A stretch of 64,000 nt of DNA from Chara braunii (Eukaryota; Streptophyta; Charophyceae; Charales; Characeae), in the NCBI GenBank assembly GCA_003427395.1, contig BFEA01000547.1, forward strand, positions 184,034 through 248,033, in the 5' to 3' direction. This document shows, in pieces, positions 12,001-22,366 of this stretch. A program made the position numbers and the translations under genes. Position 1 is the first letter of the stretch; every line of letters starts with the position of its first letter. The notes below the pieces were generated by a model. That model was not told the origin of the DNA. It saw only the letters and a program-made list of their open reading frames with translations, and did no database searches.

Positions 12001-12278
12001 CCAAACTTGCACCTTTCTTGGAAACTGGTCAGTTTCCTTCTCGCCGATCTGTGCTGGCCCCAACCATGGATTGAGAGGTCGATATCGACGACATTGTTGA
12101 CCACAGGGAGATGCCAGTTCCAAGACCCACAGGAAGGGGACGTCCTCCAAAACCGAAGCTGCAGTACCGTGTTCGGTTGAGACATCACACAGATCCAAAG
12201 GAGGACCGATGGTTCACCAGGGAAGAATTGATGCAGACCGCTCCTCAAGTCGTAGCTCAATATGAAAAGTCTCTGTAG
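9052..12278 (+). pseudogene. E1 pol: reverse transcriptase, RNase H, integrase, chromodomain-like tail (broken)
   Basis: Pol would copy and integrate the element. The 9052-9600 frame holds the linker and RT start (GRIYRMSPAELDELRRQLED, SPVLFVPKKG). A one-base shift near 9550 moves to the 9492-10745 frame with the RT core: MPFGLCNAPDTFQ and YLDDILIFSR, catalytic aspartates intact. RNase H follows (TTDAS, YEKELYAI, RTDHQTL, VADALSR) and contains a 111-bp duplication ending in a frameshift. Integrase has the zinc-binding H/CQVCQRDK part at 10852-11295, SDRDVWFTSD and HPEANGQAEQ at 11378-11593, and a GPY/F-like WVKATELG...FGPWEI segment to about 11985. A further frame to the TAG at 12276 (RPTGRGRPPK, RWFTREELM) looks like a degenerate chromodomain. 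At least five frame changes and a TAA at 11591-11593. Confidence 0.9.
10540..10761 (+). repeat. 111-bp tandem duplication in E1 RNase H
   Basis: Units from 10540 and 10651 both encode PVLSDALKRWIEVIDQYD up to VADALSR. The offset is a multiple of three, but an indel in the second unit (gagcgacaccatcaag) breaks the frame before RNase H ends. Confidence 0.88.
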
Positions 12279-12333
12279 AAGGGGAAGTGCCATATTATCG
12301 AAGATTGAACTTCTAAGAGGACTTTCGTAGTAT

Positions 12334-12344
12334 GGAGGAGGGAA
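12334..12344 (+). other. E1 polypurine tract
   Basis: ggaggagggaa directly precedes the TG of the 3' LTR, where plus-strand synthesis would be primed. Confidence 0.75.
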
Positions 12345-13287
12345 TGCGAGGCTAAGCCGCGATGAGCCTCTTGGAGGCCCTGGTTGCTGTGTTGTCGGCC
12401 GCCCGAAGTGAAGGCAGGCTCGACTGGGCCTACTGGCCCCCATTTCAGGCCTCCCCACATTACTGGGGGTTCAGACGGTTGCACGGCGTCAGTTGGTTAT
12501 GAGCGCCCAGTCCCAGGCTCCAATTTGCAAATGTATCTGAAGTGCGCATTGGGCCAGACGCAGACAAGGACCAAACACAGGCCGTGGGCAGTTGGGTACG
12601 GGCAACTAACTCAGGCCCTGGGCCTCTTCTGGACGCAGCCACTCGGGCCTAGCGGAAGCTTCCGGGTGAGGACCAGCACAACCAGGCAGCAGCAGCAGGC
12701 AGGCCACTCCCATTTAGGAAAGGGCCTGCCTCCCATTTTGGCATTCGGGCACTGGCCGCATGCTGCGAAAGCGCTACAGTAAACGCACTATTTGCTGGCT
12801 GGCACCCACGCTCTCACGGGCGAGCGGGGCTGAGCAGCGGGCAGCCATAGCCAAGCTGCATGCGCTGCTGTATGCTGGGTGGGCGCATGGTGGTCTTTGT
12901 GTGCACGTGGCATTCTGTGAGTAGGGGATCGAGGTTGTGAGCAAAGCGAGAGACATACCTGGTGCTTAAGGCGGACGACATTGATCGGGATCTCTTCGTA
13001 CCTGGGGAAAGCTGTTGACGTCATCATGCGGCATTGTAGATAGTAGGCTAGATAGGATCTGCCATCTGTAGTCTGGGCGCCGAGCGCCAGATAGGAGGTT
13101 TGACATTGGTTCGTCTTTGATGATGATGAGACTATTCAAACATTGTCAATCGTGAGGTTGTGTTGTGCTCTTATTTGGTGGGAACTCGTGTTGCAATTTT
13201 GCGTTTGGTTCGAGGTCACGACTATCTGGACTCATGTGTATGATGCTGTTCGATTTCTGGAATCCGCTATTGCTCATTTATCTTGTA
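12345..13287 (+). repeat. E1 3' LTR
   Basis: Matches 3947-4888 along its length. It begins TGCGAGGCTAAGCC and ends CTTGTA, with the terminal CA mutated to TA. It is followed by the TCTC target duplicate. Confidence 0.92.
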
Positions 13288-13291
13288 TCTC

Positions 13292-13556
13292 CTGGAAACT
13301 CTGTAAAAAACAAGAAACAAAGCTATGTTTGAAGGGGAGAAAACTTCGTTTGAGAGCCAAACTGCGCTCATCAAAAGCCTGATCCGGCTTCTATAAGAGC
13401 AGACTGTCTTGCATCTCGATCCCATCCAAGGGAAGGACTCTACTGTTCAGACTGAGCTGGGCCAAAAATGACAGCCTCGCAACAATCACACCAGACGGTA
13501 AGTTGAAGATCTGCATGTGCAGCTGGCTGGAATCCGGATGGCTGCAAACCTCCTAG
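13292..13556 (+). pseudogene. Coding-like remnant interrupted by E1
   Basis: From the E1 junction the frame reads WKLCKKQETKLCLKG, then RLRAKLRSSKA and a TGA at 13380-13382. The same frame continues SGFYKSRLSC, RTLLFRLSWAKND and ends at TAG 13554-13556. Removing E1 and one TCTC copy joins it to GDMWPCPVEELS on the left in the same frame. No named domain is recognised. It may belong to the LINE-like remnant at 2640-3946. Confidence 0.4.
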
Positions 13557-13607
13557 GCCGAATCTAGGCCTGTTGCCTTTATTTCACCGGCGTTCATTTT
13601 TTCGTTA

Positions 13608-14971
13608 TGTTACGATCCTGGCCAAATTTGAAGTAAACATTCATCTGAAAGTACAATGCTATCCAATTGCAAAAAGAAATGAATGAACTTGAGAGGAAAG
13701 AGAGGGAAAGAAGAAGAAGAAGTGAGAAAGAAGAAGATGATGATGTACTCCAGCATAGACCAATGTCAAGGCTCTTCTTCTTCGCCAACCAATCCCTTCC
13801 TCCTTATCTCCTCCCTCTTATTCAAACAAGAAATAACAATAATAATGTTGAATGAGTGAAGCAGAATCAATGTCTGAATCCCACTTCTACTGCAGGCACA
13901 ACATGAGGTCCACCATAGCCATGGCCACCCTTCCTCTTCCTGTACATTCAGGCCGATGCTATGGCGGACTATTGAGCCTTCAGCCTCCTGTCCAAAGGAC
14001 AACCCAAAGCAGCTATGCCGCTGCCCCACTTCAAGGTCATCACCATGCAGCTATGCCGCTGCCCACTCAGCCACCATGCCTGACTCTCTCCCGAGCTTCC
14101 TTGATGCGGCACTACCCCAATGGGGGGCTTCCTGATGCAGCGCCTAGCAAGGAGATGAAGATGGTTTCTACCATAGCCAGGTAAGTGCCTCGCCACTCTC
14201 CTCCTTGGTCCCCTTCTCCCTCCTCCTCCTACCGGTAGAGCTCCACCATAGCCAAGGTGGAAGCTCCCGACTCCTTCCTTCCAGCAGCGCTGTAGTACCC
14301 AGCGCCACTCCAGCCAGCGCTCCAGCAGCGTGTCGCCAAACTTGCACACTGAAGAATGAGGCTGGGCTCTCTGCTCGACTTCTTGATATAGCGGCCTACT
14401 TGCCTCCTGGGCGGTGACTTCCAGGCCGCTCGGCCTCCCCAAGCAACCGGTACTTCCTCCGTTTCGGAGGGAAACATCATTGCAGACTCTGATATTCCCC
14501 GTACAGGCTATAGACTCAGACTGGTTGGACTGGTACCGGCCTAGACCTACCCTACCGCTATTGGACTCTAAAAATGCCAACGTTATCTTCTTCTGCTCGG
14601 CCTCCAGTATTCCCTCACGCCAACTGAAGTGGGGTGCAGTTTCGGCCTACCTGCCTACTTGAGTGTTTTTCCGCTATCCCAAGGCCGCGGGGCCGCTAGC
14701 TTCGCCACTTGAGTTTTTTCCCTGCTACAACCCTCAATGCCACGGCCACAGGTAAGTATCGGCCCTACGGACCTGCCAAAAGTACCCTTGCGGGTCACAC
14801 ACACACTCATACCGACAAGCACTCAGACAGGCACGCAGGTCACAAGCACGCACACACAGACAGACTTAGAAAACACTGCAGAATGCGGGAATCTCAGCAA
14901 TGCATCCATTCCATCCGCAGAACTTTTGAAATCAGCAGTGTTCTCAGTCTGTGTTATGACGGGTCATTACA
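13608..14971 (-). repeat. E2 3' LTR
   Basis: On the plus strand it runs from TGTTACGATCC to GGTCATTACA. It contains (GAA)n tracts near 13690-13740 and many CAGC-rich words, and matches 22367-23740 almost throughout. Confidence 0.93.
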
Positions 14972-14988
14972 CTACCCCCCCCCTCAAG
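14972..14988 (-). other. E2 polypurine tract
   Basis: The plus-strand ctaccccccccctcaag is a G-run on the minus strand directly before the 3' LTR. E4 has the matching gagaggggggtag. Confidence 0.82.
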
Positions 14989-16227
14989 AGCGACGTCCCT
15001 TCGAGCGGGTAACTCAATCAAAGTCCTTGGATAATGCATCATAGGCGTATATATCAAAGAGAGATCGGGTGTGTTCCGTAGGAGCAGTGTAGCAGTGAAT
15101 TATGGTTGCTGTTCATAACTTATCAATCGTTCATAGGCGTTAACGACGCGCGGTGCACTCAACAGTAAGTCCTTCTTAGCAATCCAGTAAAAATCATCTA
15201 ACGGGTGGTACAGAAAATGGACTTTGTACTGTCTATTTCTTCCCTTCCCACTGTGCTTGACAATCCTGTCAATCTCGTGACCGCCATTGATTGCGCGGGG
15301 AATCATCGATTCTCGATACTCGAAAGTTTCGGGTGATTTATACGGAAACAACTTCGATGCGTGAAAGATTGGATATGTGCGCAGATGAGCAGGCACATCG
15401 ATCGTATACGAAGGGCCAAAGGAATCACTCCCTACCTGGTTCAACACCTTCCACGAACCATAGTATTGAGGAAGAAGCTTTCGTGATACACCTTCTTCTT
15501 CAGAAAACTCAGACATTTTGACCCAGAGATTTCTTCCCACTGTGAAAGGTGCAGGCTGGCGCTTTTTGTTAGCATGTTTAATCATGGCACTGCGTCGCCT
15601 TTCCATAGCGGCGACAACAACTTTGAGCAGGTGATCAAACTTAGCGTTGTAGCCTGGCTGGCCAGGTGTTAGGCCAGGTGGCTGTTCAGGGAACAAATAA
15701 GATAGAGGATTGCGGATTTTCCATCCAAGATGCAGCCGGTTAGGCGTCATCCCGGTGGAGGAGTGGATGGAGTTGTTGTACAACCCCTGCACAATTGGCA
15801 ACTCCTCATCCCAAGAGTTCTGATCAGGTACATTTTGAGCCCTGAGAAGTTGGATCACAGTCTGGTTGATCTCCTCGGCCAGTCCATTGGCTTCGGGATG
15901 TCGACCAGACGTCATCTTGAGTTTCCTGTCGTAGGTCTGGGAGGTGAAATCTTTCCAATCTGCACCTATGAACCTGGTATCCCGATCACTCACAAGAGTC
16001 TTTGGGGGGTCATAATGCAGAATGTATCTCTTGTTAAACTCATTGATCACAAGGCCAGTTGGGGCGTGAGGTGGCAAGGGGATCAAATTCAGAAATTTCG
16101 AGAAACGATCAACGATCACCATTACTTGTGAATAACCGTTTCTGCTCTTCTTCCCCATGTCCGTGAAGTCAATGGAAACAGACTAACCCGGGCCATCAGG
16201 GATAGGAAGAGGGTGCAGCAGCCCATA

Positions 16228-16377
16228 GGGCTTCTGTCGAGACAGGTTGATGCGCTGACAAACTTCACACTCAGCCACAAACCTTTGTGCCATTCTTTTC
16301 ATGGGCTTCTGTCGAGACGGTTTGATGCGCTGACAAACTTCACACTCAGCCACAAACCTTTGTGCCATTCTTTTCAT
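16228..16377 (-). repeat. 75-bp in-frame tandem duplication in E2 integrase
   Basis: Units 16228-16302 and 16303-16377 encode the same 25 residues around RFVAECEVCQRI. The frame is kept, giving an integrase zinc-binding domain with a repeated CX2C half. Confidence 0.9.
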
Positions 16378-17141
16378 TCCAGGCCACACGAACTTTTCCA
16401 ACAGATTTCTGTATATCTTCTCAACACCGAAATGTCCACTCCGACCGTGAGCCAAATCCAAGAAGTGGGTCATGATCGGTTAATGGTTGGGCACACACAA
16501 TCGGTCATGCTTCCCGTAGCGTCGGAAGAGAAGGCCCTTACATTCATGATCAGGCTGACTGCTAGGGTCAGCCCGAATCCGCTCAAGGATGGGACCGAGT
16601 TCCGGATCCTTGGCAGTATGCTCGACGAGTTCCTCCAAATTTTTACGCAGGTCATAGGAACCCACAAGGCAAGTCATGTACTTAGGGTGCCGAGACAAAG
16701 CATCCGCAACACGATTGTAACAACCCTTCTTGTGTCCAAGTTCAAAATCATACACAGCAATCTCATGCAGCCAGCGGGTTAGTGTAGTTGAGGGATTGTT
16801 CTGTGTTTGAATCCATTTCAAGGTCTCGTGATCCGAGAACACTTTGAAATGGCGACCCAACAGATAGTGCTTCCAATGGTCTAGTGCCTCCCTCAAGGCA
16901 TAGAGCTCTCGCATGTAAGTGGAGGCAGCTACCTTGTGACTGCGCATACGTTTGCTGTAAAATTCTAGCGGACGTAAGCCGTCGCCGTCATCTTGTTGCA
17001 GCACTGCACCAATCCCATACAATCGGGCATCCGTAGTTACTACGAATGTGAGTTTGGGATCTGCAATGTGGAGCACCGGATGACTCACCAAAGCCTCCTT
17101 TAGTGCTTGGAAGGCTGTCGTGCATTCCCCATCCCATGTGT

Positions 17142-17586
17142 AGGACACATTCTTGCTGGTCAATCTGGACAGCGGACGGGCGATGATAGAAAATTTAGGC
17201 ACAAACTTACGGTAGTATGATGCAAGACCAANNNNNNNNNNNNNNNNNNNNNNNNNNNNNNNNNNNNNNNNNNNNNNNNNNNNNNNNNNNNNNNNNNNNN
17301 NNNNNNNNNNNNNNNNNNNNNNNNNNNNNNNNNNNNNNNNNNNNNNNNNNNNNNNNNNNNNNNNNNNNNNNNNNNNNNNNNNNNNNNNNNNNNNNNNNNN
17401 NNNNNNNNNNNNNNNNNNNNNNNNNNNNNNNNNNNNNNNNNNNNNNNNNNNNNNNNNNNNNNNNNNNNNNNNNNNNNNNNNNNNNNNNNNNNNNNNAGGA
17501 CACATTCTTGCTGGTCAATCTGGACAGCGGACGGGCGATGATAGAAAATTTAGGCACAAACTTACGGTAGTATGATGCAAGACCAA
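17142..17586. other. Assembly gap (265 N) flanked by identical 90-bp ends
   Basis: Ns fill 17232-17496. The 90 bases before (17142-17231) and after (17497-17586) are identical, both starting aggacacattcttg and ending gatgcaagacca. This is what two overlapping, unmerged contig ends produce. Dropping 17232-17586 (355 bp) restores one continuous pol frame, so no sequence is likely missing. Confidence 0.88.
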
Positions 17587-18677
17587 GAAAAGAACGCAAC
17601 TCGCGGACATTCGCCGGTTGAGGCCATTTTTGGATGACCTCAACTTTGGTTGCCTCGGGCTTTAGGCCTGCAGCAGACAACCGATGTCCAAGGTAGATGA
17701 CGTTGTCCCTCCCAAACTCAGATTTCTCCAAGTTGAGATGGAGCTGCGTGTCCTTGAGGATCTGCATCACTTCCTCAAGGTGTCTCATGTGCTCCTCCAT
17801 CGATTTGCTGAAGATTAGTATGTCATCCAGATATACAACAACAAATCGGTTGATCTGATTGCGAAATACCTTATCCATGAGACTTTCAAAGGTGGATGGC
17901 GCATTCGTGAGATCGAAGGGCGCGACTGTAAATTCGTACAGCCCATCGCGATTTTTTAATGCAGTTTTATGTTGGTCTGCAGGATCGACTTCAATCTGGT
18001 GATAGCCAGACTTGAGATCGATCTTGCTGAAGACCTTGCATCCACCTGCAGCATCAAGCAAATCATCAATACGTGGCAAGGGATAGACATTCTTTCTTGT
18101 GATTCGGTTCAATCCGTGGTAATCAATACACATCCGTAGTTTGCCTCCTTTCTTAGGGACAAACAGAACCAGTGCACCAAACTGAGACTCACTCGGTTTG
18201 ATCCATCCCTTCCCAATCATATCATCAATCTGCCTTCGCAACTCCTCCAATTCGCCTGAGCCCATTCGATAGACACAACCTTTTGGAGGAGTGCTACCTT
18301 CAATTAACTCGATCTTGTGTCGGACCGGACGCACGAAAACTCCATGCGGTTCGTCCAAGACTTCAGGAAATCGGTTGAGAAGGTTGCGAATTTCCGGCGG
18401 AACTTCCGAAGGGGGATCATCACTCTCAAGAGCAAGCATATCGGATGTCATAGGTGCAGCCAACACAACAGGATTAGAAATAGAGTCATTTGGACGAGAG
18501 ATGGATTTAGTAGAGGTAGAAGTAGTTGCATCGGAAGTAGAAACAACATGCAAGGTAGAATTGTTATGTACAACAAAAATAGAAGGCACATAGCAGGCCG
18601 AACAAAGGCTATATACATTTGCTCATCAACTTTGCGCCTGCGCCACTTTTTGCAGAATTGCATTGCATTGAGAAAAG

Positions 18678-19428
18678 TTACTTGGAATCACGCGGCTCAT
18701 CCAAGAGGACTGGATGCTCGATCCCCATGGCATCTTTGACCATGAACTGTGAGTCCTTCCACGTGGTTCTTTCACATTGGGCCTGCAACCAGCCCAAGCC
18801 AATAACCGCGTCGAAGGGGCACTGATCAAGGACATAGAAGTTCAGTTCATGCGTGATCGTGCGGTCGGAAGGTAGTGCGCACACCTTTGACTGCATGCGT
18901 AGATGTGACAACCTCTTGGTTGCCCACTTGGGTCCGGCAAGGATTCTGCAAGGTCACTTGCTTCATCCCCAAGCGTGCCTTACGAATGTCGTGCGGTGAG
19001 TAGTTGGCGGTTGCACCACAATCAGCCAACGCACGGATGTAAAGGCCATTAATGTAGAGTTTGAAGAAGATAAACTTCGTTCTCCCTTGCGTGCGTTCTT
19101 GCTTCATATGAGCCCAGCGCGTCAACAGAACATGGAAGTCAAATTCTTCCGACTCTACCCAAGGCTCCTTGTATAGGATGTGTATTTTCTCAGCCTTGGA
19201 ATCAGCATCAGATGGGGTTTCAGGAGAGGTTTGCTGAGTGGGATCAGAATCCAGAGAAGGATTTGCACTTACATGTTCATCCTCTCCATTTGTAGAGTGT
19301 GGTGATGATGTTTCTACCCCCGTTGCTGGTTTCCCTGCTGCAATCTGAAACAATGTTGGACTGAGGGTCCCGGTTTGGTGCAGTGCAGGCAAACCCCTTT
19401 CGTCACTTGTGTTTCCACTCACTTTCAC
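18678..19428 (-). pseudogene. E2 gag C-terminus and aspartic protease
   Basis: The protease would cleave the polyprotein. On the minus strand the 19428-18847 frame has FFKLYINGLYIRALADCGAT, where the usual active-site DSG reads DCG. A frame change near 18900 leads to 18911-18678 with FYVLDQCPFDAVIGLGWL, the second protease hallmark. Just upstream the knuckle reads CLHCTKPGPSVQHC in another frame: its CX2C and final C remain but the His is Pro. The shift, and possibly the knuckle change, break it. Confidence 0.8.
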
Positions 19429-21060
19429 TGATCCGGAGATCTACCCATGGTTTGGCGGCAGGATCTTCCGGTTTGGGTGGAATTTTCGCTCCCTTGGGAA
19501 GAAGGATAGTGTTAGTATTGTTCTTCACTGTGGTCTGTGGTCCCTTACTTTTGAAGGCAGTCTTTTTGAAGGCATTCATAGATTCTTCGTCATTCAGACA
19601 CTCGGACTCATGGGTTGACAAAGAGCAAGATGCCTCGCAGCCTTGCTATTGATCATCATCAAGAGAAGGATCCTCTGCGAAGGTCTCCTCATCATCCTCA
19701 AGCAGATCGTGCGCTGAAAAACGGTTGCGACCGGTGGACTTTTTGCCACCCGAGAGGTCTTGTGCCTCCAACTTGACTAAGTTCCGCATGAGGGTAAGCC
19801 AATTTGTATATGCGCTGAGTCCGAGCCCCAGGCGATGTGTTATAGTAGAGGGGACCGTGCCGTTTATCACATCCAAGCAAGACTGCGCAGTCATTTTTAG
19901 GTTAGGGGTAGCAAAAAGTTTACTAACATACTGTTGCAGACTATACATGGTGCCGGTCCACTTGCTGTGCTTGAGCTTGTCAAGCTTGAGTCTAGCTTCG
20001 GCTGCAGCATGTGGATCAACATACTGTTTGATCAAGAGTTCCTCGAGTGTAGCTACAGGCGTAGCCATTAACCATTTGTTCAGGTCTATTCTCTTATAGC
20101 CTGCTTGTACAGCTTGGATTTCCAAAAATCCTCTTACGGCGGGTTCCACATTGGTCCCTAGGACCGACGACTGAGTAACTGGGAGTGTCCCCAGCACATC
20201 GAAGTAGGATTGCATGGAGCTGATCCAAGATTCGATGTCGTCCTTTCCGTCATACTTAGACGAAATTTGTGCCGCCTTTCTATCGATGTAAGGAAAGCTG
20301 CAGCTTGGACCACCGGCTGCTGGGTCCGAACTCGGAACTGCAACAGTTCCAGAATGCCCTGCACTACTACTTGCTGCAGCAGCAGCAGCAGCAGCAGCGT
20401 GGTGTGGACCTGCCGCAGATCCATATAGGTTGTTAGTCACACTCAAAGAAGAAGAAGAAGTAGAAGAAGACACATTCAGAGGGGCAAGAACGGACAGACA
20501 CGCAGCACTAGAAGCAGGGTAAGCAGGCGGGAAGGATAGTTTTGGGCTGGCTGCACATTAGCGAACTGTTGCAGCTGGTCACGGTGCTGCTGCGCCATTA
20601 GGGCCATGTTTTCTCGCAACTTCTTGAGTTCGTCGAACACTTTGGCGAGTTGGCCAGTAAGGTCCTCAACAGCCCGGACTTCTACCAAAGCCCGGAGGAG
20701 TGGAACGATTTTCTTTTGCACCTCCACATCGGTTAGGGCAGGCGAGGTACAGAAAATGGCTTCATGAGCCTTTACCTTCTCCTCCCTCTCCTTCTCCTTC
20801 TCCTCCTCTTCCCTCTTCAATGCTTTCTCATAGAAGAGTCTCGGGGGCAGCGACCATTTGCAGCTTCCATTCTGCTGCAGATGCCATAGTGGAGGATGAG
20901 GGCGTTAGCAAGTCTCTCAAGAGGGGTCCGTACTTCCTCACAGTTCTGGGACGAACACTCCTCTTCCCTCTCCTCACTCCCTCAAGAGCAACTCTTCGAA
21001 GCTTCTCTCTTCTCTCTCTCTCTCTCTTGTTTGTGATCGTGTAGACGTAGGCATTTAACG
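19403..21060 (-). pseudogene. E2 gag polyprotein (frameshifted)
   Basis: On the minus strand 20820-20476 encodes a charged coiled-coil-like start (EEEEKEKEREEK). The 20473-19646 frame (275 codons) follows, with a Ser/Ala-rich linker (a poly-Ala run) and the gag core (FPYIDRKAAQISSKYDGKDD, MQSYFDVLG, QYVSKLFATPNLKM) ending in acidic DDEETFAEDPSLDDD. A third frame, 19621-19403, carries KPWVDLRISESEW before the knuckle. Further upstream (to about 21060) degraded sequence matches the E4 gag start. The E2 core domain is present, unlike in E4. Confidence 0.85.
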
Positions 21061-22187
21061 AACCAAGTCAAAGAAACAACTTGAAATCAATAAGAAGAGA
21101 AGGTAGAACTCCTAGCCGGAGCGGCAATTCATTTGGACTGGAGAGCAGTCAAAACAAAAAAAGAAAAGATCAGAGAGATCCGATCCAGCCACACAGTCTG
21201 GACCGACTACGTATGAGGTCCTCTCAAGCCTAGCCGACCTCAGCTCCGTGAAAACACAGCAAATGAGATTCAAGATGTACAGCGAAATGCAAGAGAGAAT
21301 TGAGTGGTGTCCAAGGTGCAAGTCAGGCGGCGGATCGTGCGGTAAAGTCTGATAAAACGTCCCAGCGGAGATCCCCTCCTCGGCGAGTGTCCTGGTCCGA
21401 AAGCATAAAGTCCGAGTCCCAATCAGATAGAGCAAGGTAACTGACGTCAACAAATTTGGCCTGAGGGGCCCTTCTTGTTTGGGCCCGGTCCCGCTGAGTC
21501 CCAAATGGTCCCAGTGGAGTCAGAACCGGGTCCCAACCAACAAGAGTTCCACAAAGACCTACTCTGTCCCTACCGAATTGAAAAACGAAATTTTGCCCCA
21601 GAAAGAACCTACAAACTACAACCGTTCAGAATGAAATAATTAAAGCACTGTATAAAGATATCGCATGGCAAACAAGATACTCCATTCATTCACTCGTCAG
21701 GCGAGTAGGTAGTTCACACACCTCACACACAATCAAGACTATGGAGGATGGAAGAAAAACCCAGAAGACCCCAAGGTCAATTCCATGCACACACACACAT
21801 GGGCATCTTGGTGGCACGACACTTACCTAAGTGGCCGGGTTCTTGAGATGAAAGAACTCACCCCCCTCTCACATAGTCCTCCTGACCCAATTAGCATCCT
21901 CTACACTAGTGTCCTATCCTCTAGGAGGGTCAACATCTACCCCAAAGTACAAAGCCGGATCCCCCGTCGACGTTGAAGATCAAAGCAGCAACTTGCAGTT
22001 TGTAGGTGCAGATATGGCTGCCACCCTCAAGCTCGCCTGACTTGAGGGGAGCCCTAAAGTCACTCCTCGTCTTCCTTGAAGTCCAGATTCAAGTTGTAGG
22101 TGCCCTTCACTGTCGCCTCTCTCAAATTGCATCACGAAGTCCCACCTTGTGTCTCGCCACCACAAACATGCACTCAAACAACCTGGC

Positions 22188-22188
22188 N
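22188..22188. other. Single ambiguous base
   Basis: One isolated n in the E2 leader (acctggcnggg): an assembly or consensus ambiguity rather than a gap. Confidence 0.9.
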
Positions 22189-22272
22189 GGGTCTAGTGTC
22201 GACCCTACACGGCCCTGCCAGGTGGGAGCAACTTCCCTTCACCACGCTGCCCCACTTAACCCTAACTTCCAG

Positions 22273-22313
22273 CCCTAACCCTAAGTGGTTAGCCCTTACC
22301 ACTAGGGTTAGGG
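22273..22313. repeat. Hairpin made of telomere-like CCCTAA/TTAGGG words
   Basis: ccctaaccctaagtggt (22273-22289) pairs with accactagggttaggg (22298-22313) with one bulged base and an 8-base loop. It lies in the E2 leader, about 40 bases inside the primer-binding site. It is too short to be a telomere tract; a leader RNA structure is possible. Confidence 0.7.
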
Positions 22314-22353
22314 TTATGGCAGCAAAGTCAACTCTCGCCAGCAAGTAGAATCC

Positions 22354-22365
22354 GCTTTGATACCA
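22354..22365 (-). other. E2 primer-binding site (initiator tRNA-Met)
   Basis: On the minus strand TGGTATCAAAGC follows the LTR end by one base. It is one base off the TGGTATCAGAGC complement of initiator tRNA-Met. Confidence 0.88.
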
Positions 22366-22366
22366 A

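Larger units (their letters stand above)
3947..13287 (+). mobile_element. E1: full-length Ty3/gypsy (chromovirus-type) LTR retrotransposon
   Basis: The element is bounded by two near-identical LTRs (942 and 943 bp) and flanked by a 4-bp target duplication, TCTC (3943-3946 and 13288-13291). In order it has a 5' LTR, a Met-type primer-binding site, a 1.3-kb leader, gag with a CCHC knuckle, reverse transcriptase with YLDD, RNase H, integrase with HHCC and DDE parts, a chromodomain-like C-terminus, a purine tract and a 3' LTR. RT-before-integrase order defines Ty3/gypsy; the C-terminal chromodomain suggests a chromovirus. Gag and pol carry stops and frameshifts, so this copy is not autonomous. 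A plastid fragment interrupts the protease region. Confidence 0.93.
15100..18589 (-). pseudogene. E2 pol: RT, RNase H, integrase, chromodomain (two stops, false gap)
   Basis: After collapsing the duplicated sequence at the N-run, one frame runs from 18589 to 15100. RT shows SQFGALVLFVPKKGGKLRM, DLTNAPSTFE and intact YLDDILIFSK. RNase H has TTDARLYG, MRELYALRE, FSDHETL and VADALSRHP. A TAA at 16480-16482 precedes the integrase zinc-binding part (HGRSGHFG, CEVCQR), which contains a 75-bp duplication. A TAG at 16183-16185 precedes the core with SDRDTRF and HPEANGLAEE. Then come GPY/F (WVKMSEF, YYGSWKVL) and a chromodomain-like end (HEIDRIVKH, HPLDDFYWIAKKDLL), ending at 15100. Catalytic RT and integrase residues all look present, so only two nonsense codons separate it from an open pol. 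Confidence 0.93.

Noticed and set aside
22261-22320. Telomere array
   Set aside because: Only two CCCTAA units on each arm, arranged as a hairpin; far too short for telomeric or interstitial telomere DNA.
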